64,000 bases of DNA from Ulva prolifera. Taxonomy: Eukaryota; Chlorophyta; Ulvophyceae; Ulvales; Ulvaceae. Numbering within the stretch: position 1 is the stretch's first letter; every line of letters starts with the position of its first letter. Under the pieces are notes generated by a model. That model worked only from the letters and a program-made list of their open reading frames with translations. It made no database searches and was not told the DNA's origin. The stretch is taken from the NCBI GenBank assembly GCA_023078555.1, contig CM041204.1:902923-966922 (forward strand), written 5' to 3'. This document shows, in pieces, positions 1 through 10,400 of the stretch. The translations under genes were made by a program, and so were the position numbers.

Positions 1-459
1 AGATATGCTGCCTCCTATCTGCGATGCTGCTTTGCTGATTGAGATGTGTGTAGCTATTGCTGTCGGTACAAACAAGGCATCCTTGATTGTCAATGTGCTG
101 CCATTCTTCAGTTTTATCATCAGTTGTAACTGTCCCCAAGGCTTTGTGGCGCTCCCCTCCCCCCATTCTGACGTAGGTTAGCACATGGTCTGATTCAAAG
201 ATCGAGTATAATACGATGTGTTCTCCTTTGCATATATTAGTGATGTGAGTGTTGGTAACGGAGTCAAAGAATGTGGTCATGTTTGAATTGATTAGCTTTT
301 CCATGAACGCCGGGTCCGTACATCTTGTATTGTACACCAAGTATTGCAGCAATACTAATGCTACTCATTTGTTTCTTCTGATTACATTGTTTCTTCGGAT
401 ACTTCGACAAGTTACAAGCATCCGGCAGATTGAGCAGTCGCATATGCATGTTGCTCCTG

Positions 460-690
460 CCGTCAGAAAACGTTATCTTAAGCAGATTAGACGCGCAGTC
501 CTTGTGAAGGTCAGGTAAGGGCGACTAGCATATCATACCTGCTGCGCACAAAGGTAGAACCGAGAGATGCTAGGGGGAGAGTACTAATACCTTGAAACAG
601 TAATGAGAAAGGTTACAGATTACAGTGTGCACAACCATCTATGAAAACCTGCACATCAAGATCTTCACTAGCAGGACTGAACGCTCCTCA
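460..690 (-). repeat. Degenerate copia LTR fragment, reverse orientation
   Basis: Read on the minus strand this stretch follows the 3' half of the LTR found at 29,570 and 35,797. It shares the block CTGCGCACA followed by a GTAGAACC-type word and a GAGAGATGCT word, then AAACAGTAA and GTTACAGAT, in the same order and spacing. Similarity fades beyond about 690, so only part of an old LTR is visible. No partner LTR or duplication could be placed. The two ORF-like frames covering it have no recognisable content. Confidence 0.45.
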
Positions 691-1288
691 ACCCCTATCA
701 AGTTCCCTACCTGGGGACCTCCCCAAAGGATCTGACTTCCCCTCGAGTGCTCACTGTCATAAGGAGTGTGAAGTTGGGATATATCATTGAATCATCCTTG
801 CACGGAATGGATTTTAGGGAGTGCAGACGGACCCAATTTGAATCGCCTCCCGGCCCACTCGAGGACACCCTAAGGAGGAGTGGTTGCGAATAGATCACCA
901 CAATGCACGCAACACGGCAGATTCTGCAAGCTCCTTCCCATGGATGTACAGTGTCCTATGGCATGCACAAGATCACACATGACAAGCGAGGCAATGATGA
1001 TAGCTAATGTAGCAGGTGAGCCGACTTCAGGCCGTGGGCAAACACTGGCAAAACGTGAGCCCATGCATGGACAAGAAATGGGGAACATATATGTTCCCTA
1101 TTTCTTGCTCATTCATGAATCAGACCAGAGGACCGCATCTGCTTTTCATCTGCTGCAAGCAGTACCACCGCCCCGCACGCACCGGGCACGCAGCCACTGC
1201 GGGCGGCCACCACCTAGCACAGATGGATGCAACGCCGGGCCCACTTCAGAAGCATTGAGTTGTCTCATAAATTAAGACAGAATCGACA

Positions 1289-1995
1289 ATGACCTCAAAG
1301 GTGTACATCAGCTGCTGCATGACCGACCTTTCACGAGTCACACACATAGACAGTTTGCGTGCTTTTCTCAATGGGGTGTTTATAGAAGAAACGATCATTG
1401 CACAGCCCCCGGACTGCACCGACAAGTCTCCGAAATGTCACAAGAAAAGCGGCCCCACTGAAAATGACAGCAGCACCGACATGACAGCACGTATACGGAA
1501 GTTTTGTATGACCATGTATGGCCTGAACTACGCTCCTCGAAAATGGCATAAAGCCTTAGAACAAGGATGGCATTTTATATGCATCCAAAGTGATCCCGGA
1601 TTGCATGTCGAACAAGCTGGTCGCTGTTTTATTCTTGTGGGTTGACGGCCAGTTAGTTTTCACCCGATTTGCGGCGCTACAAGAATCAACGTCAGTCTCA
1701 CGAAATGTGAGGGCAGAGGTGTAGGATACATGTCACGGGCACTGGGTAATGAAAAAACGCATGATCGAAAGGCCAAAACAATTACAATGACTTAACACAC
1801 AACGATTAAGAATCTGGTAAAAGCGTACATCACGCCTGACGAACAAAAATCTCCCACTCCCTTAGTGCCGCGGCAACATTTGAGAAATGTGAAAGAGCAT
1901 CCATCTGTAAGGGTGAAATGACCTAACTTGACCTATGCGGCGGATGCCCTAGCCCAACATATGTCTAGTAATCTGAAGGAACCTTAGTCTGCCTT
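1289..1995 (+). pseudogene. Degenerate Ty1/copia reverse transcriptase remnant
   Basis: The frame opening at 1289 keeps the spine of a copia RT: HIDSLRAFLNG, then MYGLNYAPRKWHKALEQ, then QSDPGLHVEQAGRCFIL. These match, in order, HIDIQCAFLNGEL, LYGLKQAAREWHKAL and QSDPGLYVRTSGRCFIF of the intact copia element at 30-36 kb. DNA similarity to that element continues out of frame to about 1995, ending near a stretch that matches its ACATGTCTAGTAGTCTGAA region. Frameshifts and stops follow the RT core (the frame closes at 1645, before the catalytic aspartates). No gag, integrase or LTR accompanies it. It is a dead relative of the element at 29,570. Confidence 0.8.
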
Positions 1996-1999
1996 GTAT

Positions 2000-2362
2000 C
2001 GCTACATGATATATAAATTAATACATATATCGATATGGAGCACTCAGGTCGTACGTCGGCAATGCACATATTAGGGGATGAACTGTAATGCAGTGAGGCA
2101 ATACATGAACCACGTAAGACTGTAAGAGAATGGTTACAGTAGACTTGGAGGCACATGACTATATGCCACCGATCAGTCAAGTCTACAGCGGTCGTAATCA
2201 CAGTGACCGCACGCAATCCTCACATGGATTGTGATGGAATATGCTCATGCATATGATCATGCATATGTCCTCACATAACATGAGTTGGGCCCATGGCCAC
2301 CACATTCATGTGCGTACTTCCACGTCATGCATTGTGTCCCAAGACGGACCTCGTTTATGACA
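2000..2362 (-). repeat. Probable 3' LTR of the minus-strand copia remnant
   Basis: This region begins, on the minus strand, with TGTCAT directly after a polypurine tract and a pol stop codon, as a copia 3' LTR should. It contains TAACCATTCTCTTACAG, close to the TAACCATTCTCTTTACTG of the LTR at 29,570. The far end is not defined: it merges near 2000 with the plus-strand copia remnant, so one insertion has probably truncated the other. No duplication is visible. Confidence 0.5.
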
Positions 2363-2367
2363 CTCCC

Positions 2368-2500
2368 CTAGAGACTAATCTGGACTGGCATCACATGAAG
2401 TCTTTTCCGAACGTCCTTCAATGCAGGTGCTGGTAACACCTTTGTGAAGACATCAGGAAGCTGGTCTTTGGTCCCTACCCATTGCACTTGAATCCTGTAG
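2368..2500 (-). pseudogene. 3' end of a minus-strand copia pol gene
   Basis: On the minus strand the sequence encodes QWVGTKDQLPDVFTKVLPAP followed by ALKDVRKRL, the characteristic C-terminal tail of a copia polyprotein just after RNase H. The intact element at 35.7 kb ends the same way (AWVGTVDQLADVFTKVLPGP). The frame ends in TAG at 2368-2370. A purine-rich GGGGAG and then TGTCAT follow on the minus strand, so an LTR would begin at 2362 and run toward lower coordinates. The coding part is cut at about 2500, so RT and everything upstream are missing. Confidence 0.75.
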
Positions 2501-2694
2501 CGCGCGCAAAACAGGCTCGTGAAGCTGCCGAGGCTGAGACGGAAGCTCTGCGTGCTACCGCCCGGGCTGAAGCTGATGACTCAGGTAATAGTCATCTGAA
2601 TGCGAACTTATTTGATGCTAATGCCAAAGTTGACGCAATGAGATCTATGAACTTCTGCGAGCCCGTGATAGACAAAGGGAAGTCCCTTCAATGA
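2482..2694 (+). CDS. Short Ala/Glu-rich open frame, unidentified
   Basis: A 70-codon frame with strongly coding-like composition: an Ala/Glu/Arg-rich helical start (ARAKQAREAAEAETEAL), a mixed middle, and a stop after KGKSLQ. It starts inside the broken minus-strand copia tail, so the apparent start may not be the original one. It may be the edge of a captured or gag-like gene. No domain is recognised, and expression is doubtful. Confidence 0.25.
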   Translation: MHLNPVARAKQAREAAEAETEALRATARAEADDSGNSHLNANLFDANAKVDAMRSMNFCEPVIDKGKSLQ

Positions 2695-2935
2695 ATTGGA
2701 TTTTAGTAAAGGTGAACGTTCTCAACGTTTGAGTTTCGTGTTGAGTTGTGGCTCAAAGGCCATGGCCTTCATCACCTACTGACAGAATTGCCGACTGGTC
2801 CTGGGAGTGCCACTCATGACAAGGTAATGGCCGTTGTGTGCTTTGCACTGCCACCACAGGATTGAGAGTATGTCCGTGTGCTTGTAAATGCTTATTTAGT
2901 GTAACGGCAATACGCACGGTGCGGCAGCCAGAATG

Positions 2936-3243
2936 GCACCTGGATCATGACATGGCTGCTTGAATGGTTGGTGCCCCACCGACCATTCAGGGGCACCTGC
3001 ATCATGGCCTACATGACTGCCAGAGTGGTTGGTGCCCCACCGACCATTCTCGTTTGGCGCGCCGTGCGTGAATCGCGGCATGCATGACTGCCATAATGGT
3101 TTGTGCCCCACCGACCATTCTCGGGCACCTAGATCGTGACATGCATGACTGCCAGAATGGTTGGTGCCCCACCGACCATTCTCGGGCACCTGCATCATGG
3201 CATGCATGACTGACAGAATGGGTGGTGCCCCGCCGAAGATTCT
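2936..3243. repeat. Tandem array of palindrome-bearing repeats
   Basis: About five imperfect units of roughly 57-75 bp. Each carries a near-palindrome of the form AATGGTTGGT-GCCCC-ACCGACCATT, that is, 10-nt arms with one G-U type mismatch around a 5-nt loop. Between palindromes is a linker resembling GGGCACCTGCATCATGGCATG. One linker is expanded by a GGCGCGCC-containing insertion near 3055. The array ends about 35 bp before the solo LTR at 3280. Both strands stay open through several units, but this is a product of the repetition and is not treated as a gene. Confidence 0.85.
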
Positions 3244-3279
3244 CGCTTGCCGCGCCCCACACTCGCCTGCGGACCCTTA

Positions 3280-3627
3280 TGTCACAATGCATGCGCCTGC
3301 GGGCAGCAGTGTGGTGACAGGTACACCCATGCACGGATGATCCGCGGATCATGTGTGGGGGTAAGCCGCCAGCGGGATTGTCCCGGAGAAGTGAGGGAGA
3401 TCCTGCGAGGATCTCCCGCCGTAATCTCGACTATTCAGTGTGCATATATGGCTGTGCACACAGAAAGCTGTAACCTTTCTCTTCACTGTTTCACGGTACT
3501 AGTTGTATCTTGTCTCCCCTCAGCATCTCTCCGGTTCTACCTCTGTGCGCAGCAGGTATGAGATGCTGGCCTCCTGACTTGACGTAAGACTGCGTGTCTG
3601 ACATGACGAAGGATAGCCTTTCTAACA
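3280..3627 (+). mobile_element. Solo LTR of the copia family
   Basis: A 348-bp sequence that starts TGTCACAATGCATG and ends TTTCTAACA, matching the full length of the 355-bp LTRs at 29,570 and 35,797 with moderate divergence and small indels. It is flanked by a perfect 5-bp direct repeat, CCTTA (3275-3279 and 3628-3632). No internal retrotransposon sequence lies next to it. This is the expected result of recombination between the two LTRs of a complete insertion. Confidence 0.93.
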
Positions 3628-3674
3628 CCTTATGATTAGGACGTTATTGTATTGCACCAACACCTCGCCACGTT

Positions 3675-3914
3675 ATGCTGCTGCACCAACAGCTACAGCA
3701 TACCAATGCGCTTGTACAAGCGCAAGCCACATACGCATCATTTGTCATTGCAGTTGACCAGAATCGGAATGACGATTGCCTCAGCCGAGAGCACGATGAA
3801 GCTCTCCGCATGGGTATGGTGGCCACAACCGCATTTATCTGTGATATGAGAGATGTAGTGAACTCCATTGAAGACTGCCATGTCTGCCATGACGAAGTCG
3901 ATTGTACAAGCTAA
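3675..3914 (+). CDS. Small open frame between solo LTR and copia-2, unidentified
   Basis: A 79-codon frame with fairly coding-like composition (HQQLQHTNALVQAQATYASF, then AVDQNRNDDCLSREHDEALR) and no low-complexity stretch. It lies just after the solo LTR and before the LTR-like repeat of the next element. It could be the tail of a gene broken by these insertions. Nothing in it is recognised. A competing minus-strand frame overlaps it, so coding status is uncertain. Confidence 0.2.
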   Translation: MLLHQQLQHTNALVQAQATYASFVIAVDQNRNDDCLSREHDEALRMGMVATTAFICDMRDVVNSIEDCHVCHDEVDCTS

Positions 3915-4026
3915 CATGAAGCATGTTGACCTCAAGCGAACATGTTGGCTGGCGATGGGCCATGTTGCCCTCGCCCAAAAGGTCGTTACTCATAGTGATA
4001 CAGGCAGTATCCGCATGAGACAACCA

Positions 4027-4238
4027 CACCTATTGTTCTGTGGAACTCAGTTCCACCAGATAATCTTCTCAACTCCATCACACCATTCCCTCACTAGATG
4101 GTGCTCTCATGTGCATAGTGCCGAACGTACAATACACTAGATGTGCACTAGACGTACCATCGTTTCCTAGTGGACAATACACAATGTACTCCTACAGCAT
4201 GTCTCATTCATGCAACTCATAATATATTTGTGCTGCCA
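4027..4238 (-). repeat. LTR-like repeat at the 3' end of copia-2
   Basis: About 212 bp matching 7207-7420 in the same orientation at high identity, including the block CTCACTAGATGGTGCTCTCA. It contains an inverted repeat around TGGAACTCAGTTCCA. Its right end (…GCTGCCA) abuts the copia-2 polypurine tract. Homology stops at about 4027, so it is either a short complete LTR or the truncated part of a longer one. Confidence 0.7.
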
Positions 4239-4254
4239 CATTTCCCCTGAATGG

Positions 4255-5144
4255 TCATGTTCTTGGCTGCAAAACATTCTGCATCCCCCTGCCCCGAGGT
4301 CCGAATTCATGGCTCGGTCCGGGCAGTGCTTTGGTCAGGAAGCCCGCCTTCATTTCATTAGTGTCTTGCTCGCAATCCGTCATGAGCTGCAACCCCAGAA
4401 AGTAGGTCACCTCCCCGACGTCCTTAATGTCGAAGGCGCCGGCGATTGCCGCCAAGGCTGCCTGAAACGTATGATGTTTGCCGATTATGACTCCATCGTC
4501 CATGTAGATGAGCACATATACGTTCTCCTGCCCTTCACCCACGTTGAACATGCACGGGTCCGCCTCGGAGGCGGTGAAGCCCATGCGCACCAGCTCCCCC
4601 CCCAGCTTGGCATGCCATGCCATAGCTGCTTGCTTCGGCCCATATAAGGCTTTGTGCAACCGGTACACGCCGCTGCCGAACTCATCCGGCACGCGCACGT
4701 ATACCTCATCACCGTCAAGCTCGCCATTCAGATATGCCGTCGCCACATCGAACTGATGCAACTCCAGGTCACATTCAGCAGCATGAGCAAGCATAATGCG
4801 CAAGGTAGCTTGCTGAGCAGTTGGAGCAAACACCTCCTCGTAGTCCATGCCCCTCCTCTACAGGCAACCGAGCACCACCAGCCTAGTCTTGTATTTGTCG
4901 ACACACCGCGCACGTCGCGTTTGATCTTGTAGACCGGCTTCAGGGGCAGCACCCACATGCCCGGTGGAAATTTTGTGGCAGGCTCCATCACCCCCTTCTC
5001 TTGCAGTGATGCCCATTCAGAGTCCATGGACTCCCTCCACAGCGGTGCATTGTGCCAAGACAGCGCTTCTCTGGTGGTCTTCGGTTCGTTCGTCAGGGGA
5101 GTCGCTGCAGCCGCTACATAGTTGTATGCATGTGGCTGATACAC
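4255..5144 (-). pseudogene. Copia-2 reverse transcriptase, frameshifted, RNase H deleted
   Basis: Two frames cover one RT. The first (5144-4728) gives the N-terminal part, PLKPVYKIKRDVRG. The second (4848-4255) continues with GMDYEEVFAPTAQQATLR, then HQFDVATAYLNGEL, LHKALYGPKQAAMAWHAKL and the catalytic LIYMDDGVIIG. The shift lies between about 4930 and 4848. After FLGLQLMTDCEQDTNEMK the sequence jumps to GFLTKALPGPSHEF, which is normally the end of the polyprotein after RNase H, so RNase H has been deleted. The YMDD-type catalytic box itself is intact. The element could not replicate alone. Confidence 0.88.
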
Positions 5145-5198
5145 ATCTGGCGCTCGCCGGTGGCGCTGTGGGTGGGGCTGCGGCGCAGCTTCCTCTTC

Positions 5199-6173
5199 TT
5201 ATGCGGCGTCATCAGGGGTCTCATCACATGCATCGGGATTGTCCGGCGCCGCAACGCCGTCGGCCTCCTCAGCCACAGCTGGCTCCAGCTTTGGGGCTTC
5301 ATCATCCGACTTACCGTGGTCGCTTGCGGCTTCGAGAGGTGGCATATCAGCATACTCATCCTCATCACCCAGCCTGCCCTGACAGTCCCCTCGATCAAGG
5401 ACGACGTCACTGGCAGCGCCGCCCTGAAGCATCATGGCCTGGAGGAACCCTAAGTCCTTGTCGTCGCATCGCAGCCCGTGCCCATGCCAGCATGTGCCCG
5501 TCTCAACGAAACGGACGTTGCGCGACTTCACGCACTTCCTCTGGCTGCCGCGCCAGACATTGTCCCGGTAGGCCTTGCTGGCGCGCTCGTAGCTCGCAAA
5601 ATTGCCAACCTTAGCTCGAGCATCCAGCTTGTGGCGCTTCGCATCAGCCACGTGTGCCACAGCTAGCGAGGGTGCACCCGCAGGCAGAACATCGCAGTCG
5701 AGCCTGTACAGACGTTCATACTTGCGGCCCTTCAGAACAATGTAGCCGTCTGAATCGATGATGCAGCAGTGGTCGCCTCGCTGCCAGCACTCGTGTCCCG
5801 CCTCGGTGGCCATATGCCCCGACATCACATTGACCTTCATGATTGGCACGCATAGCACGGACAGAAGCTCAACCGCGCCTGGTGGCCCTCTGCCGTGCCA
5901 CACTTCGCCTTCGCAGAGCACGTCACACCCTTCTCCGCCTGCCAACACCACTCTCTTGGTATCGCTGGGTCTGCAGGTACGAATTGCGCTGATGTCGTGC
6001 ACGATATGGTGACAACAATCGCTATCGTACATCATTCCCCGTTGGCCATTGCCCCCCCTGGCACACTTGTGGCCATCGCATCGCCTACTGCCATCATTGT
6101 TGCGCCAGGCTTCTCCTTCTTGGGCAGCCTGCAGTCCTTCGCAATGCGCCCTTGCTTTCCCCAGTTGAAGCAC
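5199..6173 (-). pseudogene. Copia-2 protease and integrase region, integrase core missing
   Basis: A 324-codon minus-strand frame. A damaged protease site appears as MYDSDCCHHIVHD, where copia proteases have D-S-G. A GAG-pre-integrase-like end (KYERLYRLDCDVLPAG) follows. The frame then passes directly to KLDARAKVGNFASYERASKAY and RNVRFVE, which belong downstream of the integrase catalytic core. The zinc-binding and DDE parts are therefore absent, removed without breaking the frame. A Pro/Ala/Asp/Glu-rich linker (EAPKLEPAVAEEADGVAAPD) closes it. It overlaps the end of the gag frame in a different phase. Confidence 0.8.
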
Positions 6174-6802
6174 CTTCTCATTTCCTTCCTTGAATTCTCA
6201 GCCTCAGATTGCATCGCACGCCCATCTCTGTCCTCGGGCGCTGACTGTTCCCGGGCGCTCTCCATAAGGCGCATCGCCGACTTCATCTCTGTGACCACCC
6301 GGCTGAACCCAGACACCACATGCGGGGTCAAGATAAGCACCAGAGACTCCTTCTCTGCCGAGTCTCGCAGACCTCGCACGAGATCATTCGCGGCCAGCTG
6401 ATCCGCCGCCTCAAAGTCTGTGTCTTCGAGCTTTTTAAGCACCTCCAGCACACGCTCCGCGAACCGCGCGTAGGTCTCTGTCGACCATTGCCGCATCGCG
6501 TTCAGCTGGTTCACTAGGAGTGGCTGGCGTAGCTGCAGTTCCGCTTCGAAATGAGCCCGCACACTCTCCCACGCCGACATGGCAGTGACAGCGCGTTGGA
6601 TGATCTTCATCAATCCTCTGTCATCTACCGTCAGCAACATTCTGCTTTTGACGTTGACGTCCTCCCGGACTTTAGCCGGTACTGCAACGTCTGGCTCCTC
6701 TGCGAGCCAGCGCTTGCACTTCATGGTCACCATGGAGGCTTCAGACTGCGCCGCCCACATGCGGTAGTCGCCGTCCCGCTTCAGCTTGCGGACAGCATTC
6801 AT
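6032..6802 (-). pseudogene. Copia-2 gag (UBN2-like) with ruined zinc knuckle
   Basis: A 256-codon frame from ATG at 6802, with the sequence style of copia gag: DGDYRMWAAQSEASMVTMKC near the start, then WESVRAHFEAELQLRQ and LVRGLRDSAEKESLVLILTP. Near the C-terminus a CCHC knuckle is recognisable as CFNWGKQGRIAKDC. The second Cys is now Trp and the His is now Arg, so zinc binding should be lost. The frame then ends and the protease region continues in another frame. Gag would normally coat the element RNA in virus-like particles. Confidence 0.82.
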
Positions 6803-6841
6803 TGGGTTCTATCGGTGCTCAATTGCGCATCAATACGATAG

Positions 6842-7148
6842 GCACCCGTGAGAATCGCAGGTGATCAGTCTTTGCTATTGACTCTGCTCGAGATCAATGC
6901 AATACAGCACCTGTGCATTCCTCTGCTTAGACAAGATTTACATGTGTCGTATCTCACCTGTGAGAATCTCAGGTGACCAGTCTTCGCTATTGACTCTGCT
7001 CAAGATCAATACAATACAACACCTACAACAACTGTTCTATAAGCACTTGTGTCTCACAGTGTTCTGCTCACGATAACGACAGCACAATCATACTTGAGCT
7101 GGTGTGGCTATAGGTGCATACCTGTGCATTCCTCTGCTTAGACAAGAT
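6842..7148. repeat. Internal duplications in the copia-2 leader
   Basis: Two overlapping direct duplications. A ~71-bp segment at about 6842-6912 recurs at 6954-7024 (offset 112; shared GTGAGAATC and TATTGACTCTGCTC). A 28-29-bp segment, starting ACCTGTGCATTCCTCTGCTT, occurs at 6909-6937 and 7120-7148 (offset 211). They lie between gag and the 5' LTR-like repeat, so this could be a rearranged leader or part of a longer LTR. Confidence 0.8.
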
Positions 7149-7206
7149 GTCTCTAAGAGAATGCACTGCTCAATATATAGCATCTCCACGCACACCACAA
7201 CCGACA

Positions 7207-7420
7207 GAAACCTAGTGATCGGTGGAACTCGGTTCCACCAGCAAATCCTCTCAACTCCATCACACCATTCCCTCACTAGATGGTGCTCTCATGTGCATAG
7301 TGTCTAGCGTACAATACACTAGATGTGCACTAGACGTCCCACAGTTTCCTAGTGGACAATGCACAATGTACTCCTGCAGCATGTCTCATTCATGCATCTC
7401 AGAAGATATCTGTGCTGTCA
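7207..7420 (-). repeat. LTR-like repeat at the 5' end of copia-2
   Basis: Matches 4027-4238. It carries a perfect 8-bp inverted repeat, GGTGGAAC-TCG-GTTCCACC, near 7221-7239, and ends GCTGTCA at 7420. Between it and gag (6803-7206) lies leader or additional LTR sequence with internal duplications. The true inner LTR boundary and a primer-binding site could not be fixed. Confidence 0.7.
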
Positions 7421-10400
7421 CAGTCGCTTGTCATCATCTTCCTCCGGACGGCTGGCTTCGGCCGAAATGTCGCTGGTCTGATCCATGCATACATTTAGCT
7501 TTTATGGCAGGCAGTTCGCATGAAGAATAGCGTAGCATTTGCGTGCTGCTTCGCGCGAAGTTGTACATGTTGACCAGTCGGGTAGCGCAGGGAGCTGGGC
7601 ACCCTTGCGAGCGTACAGAAACGACTGGAGAGAACGACACGGGTAACAATGCAGCACACTATGGAATGACTGGAACAGAAGCGCCCCAAACGACCAAAGG
7701 TAATTCTGTCGATCACAGCAAAACACTTGGAATGTATCACAAAGAGGCAACGGCACCCGCGGCGATGCACATACATTGCGCTCATGCACTGCGCACTCAT
7801 ACTCCACTGATCTATGTGACCTCTCCATGATGTCATGATGACACGTGTGACCAATAGAAAGGATGCAAAAATCAGACCGGAAAAAACGCGAAGCAGCCAC
7901 CGTCACACGATGCCGCTATACGTGCTACTAACCCACGTACCAAAGACAACCGTACCTGAGCTCTGGCACGTGTACATCACGACGTCAAGGCGGACGTAAA
8001 CGCATCACACACTCGCAATTCATGTACACTGCGAAACAGCCGCTGGCGAAAGAGGAGCCAACTCCCTTCCCCGTGGGCACAGTCTCAAGGCAGTCCGTGG
8101 GCGAACTCACTGCATGTACACCGCATGCACCTCCTCCGCCGCGCCGCTGTGTGCCGGCATTAGCAGCTCCACGAATACAATCCATCAGTGGCGGCGAGGG
8201 TGCGTCCGTTACTATGCAACACCATTGGCGTCCCACGAGTACCTTCCATCTATGAAATCCTGCCCTCAGCGCGAAGCCGCTGCGCGGGTGCCGGACTACG
8301 ACGTCGCGCTCCAGGGGCCGATGCACGGCCGTGGCAATGAGTTCGAAACGGGTGGCGAAGCTGGTGCCGATGACTGCCCAAGCCGGGTGGCCGCTGTAGT
8401 CCACGGGTGGGGGTACTTTGCTGAGCGGGCTTGATACGAGCGCCTAGACTGCATGCACGGTCTCATCAAGGTACATGTGTTGTATTTTGCGTGCGCATTC
8501 AGGGATCGAAACGGCCATGTGGGACTAGTGTGTACGCATGGATACCTCGCACCTCGCTTAGCACATCCTGAGGCTGGCATGGGTGCATGCATGCAAGCGA
8601 TGGGCCGAATACGTGCAAGCTGTCAGTGATTTGGGTAGGTGGAGCCATTCGCATGAGTAGGATACACTAATCCTTACGCGTAATTACGACGTGTAGTGAG
8701 TGAAGAGCACTGATCATACACATCTCCTATGCATGAGATGTTTGCAATGACCATTGTGCAGCATGTACTGGGCCTGCGATGTTGTACGACACGTTTTATC
8801 GGCACTGGCACGAATTGGTCGTGATGAGCTGTGGAACTTGTGTTTTTTAATTGTTGAATGCGGGAAGTGCCATCGTGCCAAAATGTAAAGAAACGTATGC
8901 GATGCACAGCCCCGGGAGATTCCAAATGTAGGAGTCATCTTCGCGTCCATAGTTGATTGATATGTTTGCTAAAAGGCATGTTGGACGGGGTGACATAGGA
9001 ATGAGTCGTGACCTGGCATGCATCTCTTAACAAAATGCAATTGTTGTAAACACTGCATGCATAACAAAAGCCTGCATTCAATTGATAGCTGGGTCATTAC
9101 TGTGCATGATCCCACCGCAAAGGACCTAAGGCCTTGCGCTAGAGCCAAGTTCACGATGATGTCGTCTCCATCCTTGCCTCCTCCAAGAGGAGGGTTCGCT
9201 CCCGAACTCATCAAACACGCTTTGCCCCTTGTTGAATTCCAGTGGCGCCATTTGGGCTACCATTTGCAATGATGACAAAGTCGTCAGCCGGCCCATACAA
9301 GCTTTTGAAACCGGTGACTATGGCTAGACCCCCATGTGGGCCCCCAATCCGCGACTTGCCCAGTTTGCAGGCTATCAGTTTTGCAATAACACAAAAAGAA
9401 CGCGTCAAGCCTCTTCTTGTGATACACACTTTCGTTGTGACTTGGACCGACCGCCACCGAGAGGTTGTCCTCGTACGTGGGGTTGTCAATTGCTGCTAAA
9501 AATAAAGTGCTCCGATGATCTTAGGGCACCTCCCATGCGTAAAAAATATCATCACCCATATCCCCCCAACGAAGGTATTCACTTCCGATGCGGCAGGGGT
9601 GTCACAAGGATCATCACCATATCTTCACGGGGCAGTGTAACACGGTCATGGCAAAGAAATGTATACTGTGCCGGCAGCAGTGTGCTTGTGACACCAGCGA
9701 AAAGCGGGCTCATATGATGATGTGCACATGACCCCGGGTAGTGCTCTTGCATGTAAGCGCCACTTTGCGTGCACATCTCAAACGTGCCGCTTTGCTTGGC
9801 GCAATCCCTGGAAGTGCTTTCAACCGCTTAACACGTCGATACATACGACAATCGACGCGTACATGTTGCTCATCAACATGTTGCCAAAGAAATGACGCGA
9901 CTACATTATGTTCGTGGCAGAACCATGCCCGAAGAAACCACAATTAAGGGCATGTCCGCCTCAAGGAAGGTTCATTTGGCGCAAATGGTTCCATACTTAA
10001 TCTCGCCACGCACTACACCAAGAATGCATACTTCCGAATCATCGGCTAGACGGGTGAACAGTTGGCGCACCGGTTGACATGACAATTGACGTGCTTGAAC
10101 AAAATCCTCTGACACATAACCATGCGACGCACCTGAAAGAAGCAAGAACAAAGCATTCATGTTATGTAGGAATCCATTGAAAGACATTGTTTTGCAGCTG
10201 GCCACACTTGAAAAATGTGGTTGCAGCGCGTGCACCACTTCATCGTCTTTAGCAATGTGTTCCACCGGAACAAATTCATGGGGATGCTCTATGTGCAACG
10301 GTTTGTTAGACACAAAAACAAATTTACGATTGATCCGTTGGTTCGGGTACGAACGAATACATAAACCCACACCGGGGCAGTAACCCTCATTGGGACGTTA

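Larger units (their letters stand above)
4027..7420 (-). mobile_element. Copia-2: decayed, internally deleted minus-strand Ty1/copia element
   Basis: A minus-strand copia element lies between two direct repeats (about 4027-4238 and 7207-7420). On the minus strand the order is gag (6802-6032), protease and GAG-pre-integrase (6173-5199), RT (5144-4255), then CAGGGGAAATG as a polypurine tract (4249-4239) and the LTR start TGGCAGCAC at 4238. The integrase catalytic core and almost all of RNase H are deleted, and at least three frame changes separate the pieces. The outer left boundary is uncertain because similarity between the repeats stops at about 4027. No target duplication could be confirmed. 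Confidence 0.85.

Noticed and set aside
2936-3243. CRISPR array
   Set aside because: Eukaryotic context, linkers that are themselves repeats and not unique spacers, no cas genes, and irregular unit length.
9211-10370. Possible further copia pol on the minus strand (SLYGP, scattered phrases)
   Set aside because: Only isolated short resemblances, no ordered motifs, no catalytic box and no flanking LTR.
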